Shown: positions 8,572 to 16,526, numbered from the stretch's first letter. The stretch is 36,521 nucleotides of DNA from Bacteroidota bacterium (GCA_021845665.1 JAJZVO010000043.1:1-36521), one strand, 5' to 3'. Notes: a model not told the origin generated them from the sequence alone. Numbers and translations are program-made.

Positions 8572-8609
8572 TTGAATCAATTCAAAATATTTCGCACTTT
8601 GAGTGCGAA
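8572..8609. promoter_or_regulatory. two adjacent dyads in the leader of the SPOR gene
   Basis: TTGAAT-CA-ATTCAA (8572-8585) is followed by TTCGCACT-TTG-AGTGCGAA (8591-8609), a perfect 8-bp hairpin. They lie 15 bases before the AGAGGAGG ribosome site (8624-8631). Either could be a repressor operator. The second could also be an mRNA structure or a processing site that separates the SPOR/TonB genes from the upstream TPR/cytochrome/barrel genes. No T-run follows, so it is not a typical terminator. Confidence 0.5.
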
Positions 8610-8638
8610 GAACTCCAACCAATAGAGGAGGAATGACG

Positions 8639-9226
8639 ATGGGAAATCTGAATTTTCAGGAAGGCCAGAACGAGAATCCCGAACAGGATCCTAACCAGAA
8701 CCAGGGACCGAATCAGCCTGAAGAAAACGAGAGGAACCTGAGGGCAGACGAAGGCTATATCGATGATCCGACAAGCGGCTCGTCCAAGTTTCTCTGGATT
8801 GCTATCGTAGTCGTACTCATTGCGGGCATCGGGGGTGCGCTTTACATGCTGAACCGGGCGGGCTATTTGAAGTTTTTGAATAAGAAAAAGCCTGTAATCA
8901 CGACGATTACTACACCGGCTCCCGCAGCCACAGCACCTGCGACCGTTACGAGCATGACGAAAGCTGCCGCTAAGCCGACGCCGGCACCACAGGGATCTTT
9001 CGCATTGCAGGTAGCAGCCTTCACAAACAGGCAGCAGGCGAACAGGTTTGTATCATCCATGAGGAAAAAAGGAATCGATTCTTACGTGGCTGAGAGCCTG
9101 GCCGGCGGTAAAAGATGGTACAGAGTCTGTACGGGTTCGTTTGATACTAAGCTGAAGGCGATTGCAGCCATTCACAACATGAAGCAAAAAGTTGGAACCG
9201 ATGTCTGGGTTGTACCCGCTCAATGA
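8639..9226 (+). CDS. SPOR-domain single-pass membrane protein
   Basis: About 195 residues. I chose the ATG at 8639 because AGAGGAGG (8624-8631) sits 7 bases upstream; ATG 8633 is too close to it. The order is an acidic, Asn/Gln/Pro-rich cytoplasmic N-terminus, one transmembrane helix (FLWIAIVVVLIAGIGGALYML), an Ala/Pro/Thr-rich linker and a C-terminal SPOR domain (GSFALQVAAFTNRQQANRF to the end). SPOR domains bind peptidoglycan strands stripped of stem peptides, often at division sites. Its gene overlaps the next one, a TonB-like protein, so the two may act as a cell-wall-spanning pair. This is inference from context. Confidence 0.9.
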   Translation: MGNLNFQEGQNENPEQDPNQNQGPNQPEENERNLRADEGYIDDPTSGSSKFLWIAIVVVLIAGIGGALYMLNRAGYLKFLNKKKPVITTITTPAPAATAPATVTSMTKAAAKPTPAPQGSFALQVAAFTNRQQANRFVSSMRKKGIDSYVAESLAGGKRWYRVCTGSFDTKLKAIAAIHNMKQKVGTDVWVVPAQ

Positions 9227-10127
9227 CAAGTCAAGGAGCATAGCCGGTTCGTACTTCTACAGGCAGTACGAACTTAAGAGAATTTATCGGAAGAATTTCT
9301 ACAACGGCATGTTTCTCGCCATCGGTGTGCATGCCGTTATCTTTCTGTTCCTTATCCTTTATGCGCCGGCTCTTAGTAAACCGCCTGAAGTAAAAATGGT
9401 TCTCTTACCTCCTGTCGATGTGCACTTCAATGTGATGCAAATGAGAATGGTCGGCAGTAAGCAATCGGGTATGGATGTATCTGGAGCGGGCGGAGGTAAC
9501 GGTACGATTCGCCATAATGCCGCAGCCGCTTATGCTATTGCAGTCCCTTCAAACCGGGCGAATCCGTTGAACTCGATCGATCAGAAAGCTTCCGTTGTCC
9601 CGCGGTCACTTCAGGGCCCCGGCATGAACAACATTGTCGGGATAAGCAGGCGCCCGGTCTATTTCGATACTGTGAACGGCTTCAGCGGCAATTCCATGAA
9701 CGGCACAGGATCGGGCGGCGGTATTGGAACAACGATCGGCGACACGATCGGCACAGGAGCGGGGCTCACCGGCAAACCGGGGTTTGGCGGTGGCTTCGGT
9801 AACCGGTTCGTCCCGGGTAACCCGGGGAATAACTCTGCATCCGGAACTCCTTATGCTATTTCATGGAACGGTGTCGCGCGGGCTCTCGTGGCCGGAAACA
9901 GACCTGAGTTTCCACGAGGTGCTGAAAGTGGCGGAGTGGTCAGGATTAGAATCGTCGTGAATCCCGCGGGAGATGTAATCTCGATGGTCCCTGTGGAGAA
10001 ATCGGGAGCACGATTGGATGAGGCGGCCATGTCGGCGATCAGGACCTGGCGCTTCAGCAGGCTGGAGAGAAACTATCCGCAAGTCAACCAGTCCGCGGTC
10101 GCTACCTTCGTGTTCAAGGCGGAATAG
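9201..10127 (+). CDS. TonB-like energy transducer with Gly/Asn-rich linker
   Basis: About 308 residues from the ATG at 9201, which overlaps the SPOR gene by 26 bases; a TTG at 9192 is an alternative. A basic N-terminus precedes one transmembrane helix (about 33-55, MFLAIGVHAVIFLFLILY). A long periplasmic linker rich in Gly, Asn and Thr (for example TGSGGGIGTTIGDTIGTG) replaces the usual Pro/Lys-rich spacer. The C-terminus has the TonB_C pattern: GGVVRIRIVVNPAGDVISM, SGARLDEAAMSAIRTWRF. TonB proteins pass proton-motive energy from ExbB/ExbD to outer-membrane receptors. No exbB or exbD is in the window. The barrel protein two genes upstream is the obvious candidate partner, but it lacks a plug. 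The AgmX-type TonB-like family is an alternative assignment. Confidence 0.82.
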   Translation: MSGLYPLNDKSRSIAGSYFYRQYELKRIYRKNFYNGMFLAIGVHAVIFLFLILYAPALSKPPEVKMVLLPPVDVHFNVMQMRMVGSKQSGMDVSGAGGGNGTIRHNAAAAYAIAVPSNRANPLNSIDQKASVVPRSLQGPGMNNIVGISRRPVYFDTVNGFSGNSMNGTGSGGGIGTTIGDTIGTGAGLTGKPGFGGGFGNRFVPGNPGNNSASGTPYAISWNGVARALVAGNRPEFPRGAESGGVVRIRIVVNPAGDVISMVPVEKSGARLDEAAMSAIRTWRFSRLERNYPQVNQSAVATFVFKAE

Positions 10128-10132
10128 CTCGC

Positions 10133-10906
10133 TTGAGTTCAGCCGAGATGCACAAACGGATAATCCGCAAACCCAAAAGCATCTCAAATCGGTTGGAAGT
10201 AGTCGCTTCAAGGCTCCGCGATCTTTTCGGGGTACCTGTAAGAAAGCGCAGACTGCCCGATCCTCTCGATCTCTTGGTGGCTACAATACTCTCGCAAAAT
10301 ACCAACGACATCAACAGTCATAAAGCATACCTCAATCTAAAGAGCAGATACCCGGACTTTATGGATCTGGCCGTTGCGCGCCCGCGTGAAGTGGAACGTC
10401 TTATCAAAGTGGGCGGCATAGCGAACAAGAAGAGCAAAACCATAGTAGCCGTAGTGGCCCAGATACAGAAAAAGTTCGCCGGTTTTGAAAAAAGAAAACT
10501 TCGAAGAGAGAACAGGGATACACTCATCGATTTGCTCACGGAGTTGAACGGTGTCGGCTATAAGACTGCCTCATGCGTTGCGCTCTTCGCTCTCGGCGAC
10601 GACGACGCGTTTCCGGTCGATACCCACGTTCACCGCGTATTGAACCGGCTCGGGATAGTCTGCCAGAAAACTCCCGACAAAACTTATCTCGCAGTCCGGG
10701 ACTCCATTCCGAAAGGGATGGGATTCGAAATCCATTTGAATCTCATCAAGTTCGGAAGGAAGGTATGCACGGCTCAAAAGCCGAGATGTTATGAATGTGT
10801 GCTTTTCGACGTGTGTGATTGGAAAGAAAAGAACCTTGGAGCGGAAAAGAAAGCGCCGGTAGCGGATGAGGATAAAATCCAATTCATGCTCCTGGAAGAA
10901 GTTTGA
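10133..10906 (+). CDS. nth: endonuclease III (base-excision repair DNA glycosylase/AP lyase)
   Basis: Full-length Nth. It removes oxidised pyrimidines and cuts at abasic sites. The helix-hairpin-helix is LNGVGYKTASCVA with catalytic Lys144, and FPVDTHVHRV carries catalytic Asp163 (numbering from the TTG at 10133). The 4Fe-4S loop is complete, with Cys spacing 6-2-5 in CTAQKPRCYECVLFDVC. The gene begins 5 bases after the TonB-like stop; AAGGCGG lies 10 bases before the TTG, while the ATG at 10148 has no better site. It appears to be read through from the envelope operon. A lysine-rich C-terminal tail of about 30 residues extends beyond the cluster-binding loop. Confidence 0.95.
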   Translation: MSSAEMHKRIIRKPKSISNRLEVVASRLRDLFGVPVRKRRLPDPLDLLVATILSQNTNDINSHKAYLNLKSRYPDFMDLAVARPREVERLIKVGGIANKKSKTIVAVVAQIQKKFAGFEKRKLRRENRDTLIDLLTELNGVGYKTASCVALFALGDDDAFPVDTHVHRVLNRLGIVCQKTPDKTYLAVRDSIPKGMGFEIHLNLIKFGRKVCTAQKPRCYECVLFDVCDWKEKNLGAEKKAPVADEDKIQFMLLEEV

Positions 10907-11021
10907 ACTTCGAGATGGAAAGTATTCGGGGCAACAAATTCAAGTGTGTGAGGAATATCAGCCTGCGATAATCGTTTGAGAGAATAGGAGTTACGCCTAA
11001 CCGGTAGCAGTGGGAAGACCT

Positions 11022-11033
11022 ACACGGCTTTTC
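11022..11033. repeat. ACACGGCTTTTC motif, copy 2
   Basis: Exact match to 8532-8543, located 39 bases before the ATG at 11073. The spacing would suit an operator or an upstream promoter element of the thioredoxin-like gene. Confidence 0.3.
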
Positions 11034-11072
11034 GTTATTGAATTTTATCAGACTATTCATTAAGTAGATACA

Positions 11073-12074
11073 ATGAAACGGTTGGAAGAAACACGCGCCC
11101 CGCGAATCAGCGGGATCAACGTTTCGGGAGAGACTGTCGGGGTCGATTATTCAACTCATCTGATGAACATCCTGCTCTTCTTCGAACCGGTTTCGAAGTA
11201 TTGCTTGGATTCCGTCGAACGCGTTCGGTTGATTTCAACCCGTTATGAGAATCTCTCCACGGGATTCTGGTATGTAATGGAGCCCCGGTTGTCGTGTATG
11301 CTGCATTCAGATGTCGCGAAGAAGGCACTCGACAGGATGAGCGTTTTTTCGAATGTCCTCTTCGATCCGAATAACATGATTGCTTTGCAATCCGGGGTGC
11401 AGACTGTTCCGGCAGTCTTTGTCGTCGATTCGAACGGCTTCCTGACCTCGCGGTATGAAGGGGAGATAAGCTGGGTCGCGATCGAACGGAATATTCAGGC
11501 GAGAATTGCGCAGTCCGGTTACCGCGACGAACTGCCTCCCATGCCGAAGCCGGACAACTATTCCGGCACAATCCGGTCTGCATCCATCATGCGCCAGATG
11601 GGCTACGCTAACTGCGATTATGTGTTTGGCAGCGTTATCGTTCCTGAATCGGATCAGCAATTTTCTCTCCCCGATTTCTATCTGCTAAATACGATCTATC
11701 CGTTCGGTGCCTGGTATGTCAGCAGAGATTTCATCGAGGGTAAATCGGGAAGCACTTTGTATATAAGCTGTGCCAGAGACGAATCGGTGTATTTGTTCGC
11801 CGGTTCGGAGGAACGTACCCTCCTCAGATTGCATACGTCAATCGAATCTTCTCAGCACTTATCGTTCGGGAAGGACATTAAGACAGAGAACGGCTCGCTT
11901 CGAATTGAAGTAGACGACTTCAGACCGTATGAGCTTTTCTCTAATACCGGAGATTCCGACATGCTTATCAGTCTGCAGGTGATATCCGGCTCCGTGCAGC
12001 TGTTTTCGGTTGAGTTTTGTCCTCAGCTTGAGATCCTTTCCGGCGTGAATGCAGCGCACCCGATGCATCCGTAA
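11073..12074 (+). CDS. thioredoxin-fold protein (SxxC) with DipZ-like C-terminal domain
   Basis: 333 residues in two parts. Residues about 15-150 are a thioredoxin-like fold: strand MNILLFFEP, then SKYC where thioredoxins have CxxC, so the first (nucleophilic) cysteine position is Ser41 and only Cys44 remains; the cis-Pro loop is VQTVPAVFVVDSNG. Residues about 200-310 (FYLLNTIYPFGAWYVS, STLYISCARDESVYLFAG) resemble the beta-sandwich domain found after the thioredoxin domain in DipZ-type proteins. There is no signal peptide or membrane segment, so unlike DipZ it appears cytoplasmic. A classical disulfide reductase role is unlikely with one active-site cysteine; a monothiol, peroxidase-like or binding role is possible. 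It stands alone between intergenic gaps. Confidence 0.7.
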   Translation: MKRLEETRAPRISGINVSGETVGVDYSTHLMNILLFFEPVSKYCLDSVERVRLISTRYENLSTGFWYVMEPRLSCMLHSDVAKKALDRMSVFSNVLFDPNNMIALQSGVQTVPAVFVVDSNGFLTSRYEGEISWVAIERNIQARIAQSGYRDELPPMPKPDNYSGTIRSASIMRQMGYANCDYVFGSVIVPESDQQFSLPDFYLLNTIYPFGAWYVSRDFIEGKSGSTLYISCARDESVYLFAGSEERTLLRLHTSIESSQHLSFGKDIKTENGSLRIEVDDFRPYELFSNTGDSDMLISLQVISGSVQLFSVEFCPQLEILSGVNAAHPMHP

Positions 12075-12128
12075 TTTATCCTTCATATTGGCAGGGGCTC
12101 ATGTCAAATTTTCCCCGGGTAACTCTTC

Positions 12129-12374
12129 CTACGAACAGGGCTCTATCCCTTCTTCGAAATAGCTGATATATGAAGCGTTGTTCACATGGCCCAGCGCGTC
12201 CATGTCAGAGAAACGCACCGGTACGTCGACGCTGAATTTGAAATCTTCTCTATTTATACGCGACAGGTTAATTAATGGAAGGCACACATTCAACGCTGTG
12301 AAGCTTTGGACAAGCCCGGAGATCCTTGCACCGTCTACCGCGTCTGCCTGCCAGGCGATGGAGAAAGATTGCCA
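12129..12374 (-). pseudogene. remnant of an acyl-CoA thioesterase (4HBT family)
   Basis: In one open minus-strand frame between two stops I read NREDFKFSVDVPVRFSD followed directly by MDALGHVNNASYISYFEEG. This is the N-terminal signature of 4-hydroxybenzoyl-CoA-type thioesterases (VRFxDxDxxGHVNNxxYxxYFE), with the Asp and His that define the active-site region. It stops at 12129-12131, right after EEGIEPCS, leaving about 40 of the usual 130 or so residues. A different frame just downstream reads GKFDMSP, which could be a shifted continuation. No ATG precedes the domain in frame; GTG at 12287 is the best start. I interpret it as a decayed, truncated gene. Confidence 0.6.
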
Positions 12375-12459
12375 CTAGAGCTGCGACTGCATGCGTTGCC
12401 CTTTCGGGTTCTATCGGTTAGATTAATACAAGTTAACCCCAACTAAACCGCAGATTACA

Positions 12460-13440
12460 ATGGAAACAAAACTTATTGAAACTATCAAATCTAAGGCAAA
12501 AACCCTTAATCGCCACATTGTGCTTCCTGACGCCATGGATGATCGGGCCATACAGGCGGCGCGTAAAATCACAGACCAGTCGATTGCAAAAGTTTCCCTC
12601 ATCGGAGATGAAAAAGAAGTCCGCAGGAAAGCGGCCGATCTGAACGTCCATCTGAATTCCATCGACATAATTGATCCTGCCAGGAGCAGCGATCTCGAAA
12701 AGTATTCGACCTCATTCTACGAGAAGAGAAAATCGAAGGGAGTTACTCCCGAGCAAGCGCTTGAAACGATGAAGAAGCCGCTGTTTTTCGGTGCCATGAT
12801 GGTCAAAGAAGGGCTCGCCAATGGAAGTGTAGCGGGTTCCCTTTCAACTACCGGCGACGTTCTACGTGCAGGGATTCAGGTCATCGGCATGAAGGAAGGA
12901 ATATCGATCGTCTCAAGCTTCTTCCTGATGGTGTTTCCATCAAAGATTTATTCGTTCGCTGATTGCGCGGTTGTTCCGAATCCGACGGCCGAACAGCTTG
13001 CCGATATCGCCATAACGACGGCCGAGAACCACAGGAAACTGGCAGGCGACGAGCCGCGTGTCGCAATGCTTTCATTTTCAACGAAGGGAAGTGCGAATCA
13101 TGAGCTGGTAGATAAGGTGGTACAGGCTACCGGGATTGTGCAGAGAAGGGCTCCCAACCTCAAGGTTGACGGCGAGCTTCAACTCGACGCGGCTGTGGTT
13201 CCCGATGTCGCTAAGAGGAAGGCACCGGCAAGCGCGGTCGCCGGCGAAGCGAACGTTCTGGTGTTCCCCGATCTGAACGCCGGCAACATCGGCTACAAGC
13301 TTGCACAGCGGATGGGCGGCGCGGACGCGCTCGGCCCGATCGTACAAGGCCTGAAGAAACCAGCATTCGATCTCTCCAGAGGATGCAGCGTGCAGGATAT
13401 CGTCGACGTCGTCGCGATTAACTGCGTAATGGGAGCCTGA
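12460..13440 (+). CDS. pta: phosphate acetyltransferase
   Basis: 326 residues, the short single-domain form. It interconverts acetyl-CoA and acetyl phosphate in acetate metabolism. Family motifs are present: [16 protein letters not shown] at the start, [21 protein letters not shown] in the middle, [12 protein letters not shown], and [11 protein letters not shown] with [15 protein letters not shown] near the end. No acetate kinase gene is next to it, unlike the common pta-ackA pair; neighbours are unrelated. The ATG at 12460 has no obvious ribosome site. A phosphate butyryltransferase is a less likely alternative, because the NIGYKLAQR region is typical of Pta. Confidence 0.92.
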   Translation: METKLIETIKSKAKTLNRHIVLPDAMDDRAIQAARKITDQSIAKVSLIGDEKEVRRKAADLNVHLNSIDIIDPARSSDLEKYSTSFYEKRKSKGVTPEQALETMKKPLFFGAMMVKEGLANGSVAGSLSTTGDVLRAGIQVIGMKEGISIVSSFFLMVFPSKIYSFADCAVVPNPTAEQLADIAITTAENHRKLAGDEPRVAMLSFSTKGSANHELVDKVVQATGIVQRRAPNLKVDGELQLDAAVVPDVAKRKAPASAVAGEANVLVFPDLNAGNIGYKLAQRMGGADALGPIVQGLKKPAFDLSRGCSVQDIVDVVAINCVMGA

Positions 13441-13452
13441 AGTCCCTCTTCG

Positions 13453-13487
13453 AAGGTCACTAAGGAAGGCGCAAAGGTCACAAAGAG
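13453..13487. repeat. dispersed-type short repeat with internal AAGGTCAC direct repeat
   Basis: AAGGTCAC occurs at 13453-13460 and 13474-13481, within a purine-rich stretch of the form 'AAGGTCACTAAGGAAGGC' continuing 'GCAAAGGTCACAAAGAG'. Strings of this kind are, from general knowledge, found as intergenic dispersed repeats in many bacterial genomes. Only one copy is in this window, so repeat status is inference. Confidence 0.4.
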
Positions 13488-13672
13488 GATCGAAGTATGG
13501 TGATTATGCTCTTGGCAAAGCCGTATTGTTATCTTTCTAACGTGTTTTTTGAAACTCTGTCACCGGTTTGCTAACTTTTCATTTGAGTGACCGCTCGTTG
13601 CCGAGTACTTGCGCCGGTATCGTGTGGAGCTGCTAGGACGAAGACTCCATTATTGGAAAAATCATAAAGAGT

Positions 13673-14497
13673 ATGATAGTCAACTTAAAAGACATCAGGA
13701 TCGGCGAAGACAACCCGCTCGTGGTGATAGCCGGGCCGTGTGTGGTCGAGAGCAGGGAACTTGCGTTTAAAGTCGCTGGGGACGCGAAGAAGATTACCGA
13801 AAAACTCGGGATGCCGTACATTTACAAGTCGAGCTACAAAAAGGCCAATAGGACAAGCGGGAAGACCTTTGTGGGCATCGGTATGGATGAAGCCCTGAAG
13901 ATACTCTCGGATGTCAAAAGGGAGTTCGATCTTCCAATCATTACCGATGTGCATTCTGAGGAGGAAGTGGCGACCGCGGCCGAGGTTGTCGATGTTCTCC
14001 AGATCCCAGCATTCCTTTGCAGACAGACCGAGCTTCTGCATGCTGCCGGAAGAACGGGGAAGGCAGTGAACATCAAGAAAGGGCAGTTCATGGCTCCTGA
14101 AGACATGCGCCTTCAGGCTGAAAAAGTCAAAGACACCGGAAATCAGAACGTCATGCTTACCGAGCGCGGAGCGAGTTTCGGCTACCATAACCTTGTCGTA
14201 GACATGAGGTCGCTTGTTATCATGAAGGAGAGCGGCTATCCCGTGGTGCTCGATATCACTCATTCTCTCCAGCTTCCCGGCGGTGAAAAGGACAGGACGG
14301 GCGGTCAGCCCCAGTTCATCTTTCCGATAGCACGAGCCGGTGTTGCCGTTGGAATCGACGGAGTCTTCCTTGAAACCCATCCCGATCCCTCAAAAGCTTT
14401 GAGCGACGCCGCAACGCAATTGCCGTTCCACCTGTTCGAGCCACTTCTGACGCAGATCAAGAGGATCGACGCGGCCCGCAGGGAAGTGGCCGCATGA
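13673..14497 (+). CDS. kdsA: 3-deoxy-8-phosphooctulonate synthase
   Basis: 274 residues, full length. It condenses phosphoenolpyruvate with arabinose 5-phosphate to give KDO 8-phosphate for the LPS inner core. Motifs: IAGPCVVES with Cys23, YKSSYKKANRTSG for substrate phosphate binding, TDVH, and DITHSLQLPGG. Cys23 in AGPC (Asn in the E. coli type) points to the metal-dependent class known from Aquifex. It is the first gene of a tight operon, and its stop overlaps the kdsC start by 4 bases (ATGA). The ATG at 13673 has no strong ribosome site; GTATGATAG precedes the coding sequence. Confidence 0.96.
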   Translation: MIVNLKDIRIGEDNPLVVIAGPCVVESRELAFKVAGDAKKITEKLGMPYIYKSSYKKANRTSGKTFVGIGMDEALKILSDVKREFDLPIITDVHSEEEVATAAEVVDVLQIPAFLCRQTELLHAAGRTGKAVNIKKGQFMAPEDMRLQAEKVKDTGNQNVMLTERGASFGYHNLVVDMRSLVIMKESGYPVVLDITHSLQLPGGEKDRTGGQPQFIFPIARAGVAVGIDGVFLETHPDPSKALSDAATQLPFHLFEPLLTQIKRIDAARREVAA

Positions 14498-14997
14498 CGA
14501 AACATCAGGTCCTCCTATCTAAGCTGAAGAAGACGAAGGCTCTCCTTCTCGATGTGGACGGAGTCCTGACGGATGGCGCGATCATCTATGGGGCCGATGG
14601 CATTGAACTTAAAGTTTTCGATTCGCAGGACGGGTATGGAATCGTCAACGCAATCAAACAGGGAATAAGAGTCGGCATTATTACTGCCAGGAAGTCTGAA
14701 GTCGTCGAGAGGCGGGCGACCGACCTCGGCATCATCGATCTCTACCAGGGATCGATAGACAAACTCACTCCATATGAGAAGATCAAGAAGGCTTATTCAT
14801 TCCAAGATTCTGAAGTCGCTTATATAGGTGACGATTTGCTCGACATGCCTCTCCTCCAACGGGTCGGTTTCAGCGCGGCACCTGCAAATGCTGTCAGAGA
14901 TGTGAAAATGAAAGTGGATTACGTGGCAAAAGCGAAGGGCGGCCACGGTGCCGTCCGCGAGGTCATCGATCTGATATTGAAAGCACAAAAGAAGTAA
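14494..14997 (+). CDS. kdsC: 3-deoxy-D-manno-octulosonate 8-phosphate phosphatase
   Basis: 167-residue HAD-superfamily phosphatase without a cap domain, as is typical for KdsC, which acts as a tetramer. It releases phosphate from KDO 8-phosphate. The nucleophile motif is LLLDVDGVLTDG (Asp20, Asp22), motif II is IITARKSEVVERR, and motif IV is YIGDDLLDMPLL. The C-terminus VAKAKGGHGAVREVIDLIL is the usual KdsC tail that reaches into the neighbouring subunit. It overlaps kdsA by 4 bases and is followed 9 bases later by kdsD. Confidence 0.95.
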   Translation: MTKHQVLLSKLKKTKALLLDVDGVLTDGAIIYGADGIELKVFDSQDGYGIVNAIKQGIRVGIITARKSEVVERRATDLGIIDLYQGSIDKLTPYEKIKKAYSFQDSEVAYIGDDLLDMPLLQRVGFSAAPANAVRDVKMKVDYVAKAKGGHGAVREVIDLILKAQKK

Positions 14998-15006
14998 GCG
15001 GGGATT

Positions 15007-15984
15007 ATGGACGCCATCGAAAAAGGTAAAGAGGTCGTAAGAATTGAGGCACGCGCCGTTCAGGCTCTGGAGGGCAAGATCGGCGAAGAATTCGCCGGAG
15101 CCGTCGACCTCATAGCAGGAATCTCAGGGCGCGTCGTAATTACCGGGATGGGAAAATCTGGCCTGATCGCGAGGAAGATTGTCGCGACGCTGAATTCGAC
15201 CGGCACCGCAGCCATCTACATGCATCCGAGCGACGCGGTACATGGAGACCTCGGCATGGTACGTCCCGAAGACGTGGTCGTCTGCATATCGAACAGCGGC
15301 GACACGGCGGAAGTGGTACAGCTTCTCCCGATGTTCAAGCGAATAGGTGTCCCCGTCATCTCGATTCTCGGAAATCGTTCCTCGAAGCTCGGCCGCGAAA
15401 GCAGTTTCGTCCTCGATGCGGACGTCGAACAGGAAGCATGTCCTTATGATCTTGCGCCGACGGCCTCGACGACGGCCGCTCTCGTGATCGGAGACGCGCT
15501 CGCGATCGCGCTCCTGGAAAGGAAAGGCTTCACCGAGGAAGAATTCGCGATGTTTCACCCCGCAGGTAACCTCGGCATGCGACTCCTCCTTAAAGTCGAA
15601 GAGCTCATGGTCAGAGGGAAAGACATCCCCACGGTATTGAACTCGGCCTCGCTGCGCGAAACGATATTGGTAATGACGTCGGGGAGGCTGGGAGCGACCT
15701 GCGTTGTGAATCCATCCGGCGAACTCGCCGGAATAATTACCGATGGCGACCTTCGCCGCCTGCTCCAGAAGAATCTGGACTTCTCTCAGATGACCGCTGA
15801 CGACGTGATGACAAGAAATCCAAAGGTCGTCAAGCCGAACGTGCTTGCAGTTGCCGCCATCGAAGTGATGGAGAACTTCAACATCACTCAGCTCATCGTC
15901 GTGGACGAATCACGTAAACCTGTGGGCATGCTTCACCTTCACGATCTTGTGAAAACAGGACTTTCTCCTAAGAATGATGTATGA
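15007..15984 (+). CDS. kdsD: arabinose-5-phosphate isomerase
   Basis: 325 residues. It converts ribulose 5-phosphate to arabinose 5-phosphate, the KdsA substrate. An N-terminal SIS sugar-isomerase domain (VVITGMGKSGLIARKIV, CISNSGDTAEVVQLLP, and DLAPTASTTAALVIGDALA) with the HPAGNLG motif is followed by two CBS domains (VEELMVRGKDIPTV, DDVMTRNPKVVKPN) that may bind a regulatory nucleotide. This is the normal KdsD/KpsF architecture and length. Its last bases overlap the lptC start by 4 (ATGA). Confidence 0.95.
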   Translation: MDAIEKGKEVVRIEARAVQALEGKIGEEFAGAVDLIAGISGRVVITGMGKSGLIARKIVATLNSTGTAAIYMHPSDAVHGDLGMVRPEDVVVCISNSGDTAEVVQLLPMFKRIGVPVISILGNRSSKLGRESSFVLDADVEQEACPYDLAPTASTTAALVIGDALAIALLERKGFTEEEFAMFHPAGNLGMRLLLKVEELMVRGKDIPTVLNSASLRETILVMTSGRLGATCVVNPSGELAGIITDGDLRRLLQKNLDFSQMTADDVMTRNPKVVKPNVLAVAAIEVMENFNITQLIVVDESRKPVGMLHLHDLVKTGLSPKNDV

Positions 15985-16526
15985 TGAGACACCTGGGGAA
16001 TCCGGCCCTCCTCCTCGCTCTTTTTCTCCTCCTCGCGCTGGCCGGCTGCCAGGATAAGCTGAAACCGACGGTCGTGCCGGTTACAGGGAAGCTCCCCGAC
16101 CAGGAAAGCTGGAACTCCACGATCGTCTTCAGCGACAGCGGACAGACCCGCGGCATTCTCTGGGCCGGGCATGTGCTCGTCTTCAATAACATAAACAAAA
16201 CCTTCCTGGGTGACAGTATCAGGGTGGATTTCTACAACGGCCGGGGACAGCATACAAGTTATTTGACCGCAGACAGCGGCATAGTGGACAACAATACGAA
16301 CAATCTCGAGGCGATCGGGAACGTCTATGTCCACAGTGACAGCGGAACATCCCTCTGGACGCAGAAACTCTTCTGGAATAACAACACGCAGAAGGTGACT
16401 TCCGATGTTTTCGTCAAGATAGTATCGACTAAGGAAACGATAGAGGGAATCGGATTCGAATCGGATCGCGATCTGACGAATTACAGGATTTTCAACGTCA
16501 GCGGGGAAGCGAAGACCGCAAAATGA
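15981..16526 (+). CDS. lptC: LPS export lipoprotein LptC-like
   Basis: 181 residues. The N-terminus is a lipoprotein signal with lipobox LALAGC (Cys23), unlike E. coli LptC, which keeps a membrane helix; lipoprotein LptC forms are common in Bacteroidota. The mature part is a beta-rich LptC/OstA-type fold (FNNINKTFLGDSIRVDFYN, YLTADSGIVDNNTNNLEAIGNVYVHSDSG). It would receive LPS from the inner-membrane LptBFG pump and pass it to LptA. Position in the kds-lpt operon, with 4-base overlaps on both sides, supports the call. Confidence 0.88.
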   Translation: MMRHLGNPALLLALFLLLALAGCQDKLKPTVVPVTGKLPDQESWNSTIVFSDSGQTRGILWAGHVLVFNNINKTFLGDSIRVDFYNGRGQHTSYLTADSGIVDNNTNNLEAIGNVYVHSDSGTSLWTQKLFWNNNTQKVTSDVFVKIVSTKETIEGIGFESDRDLTNYRIFNVSGEAKTAK

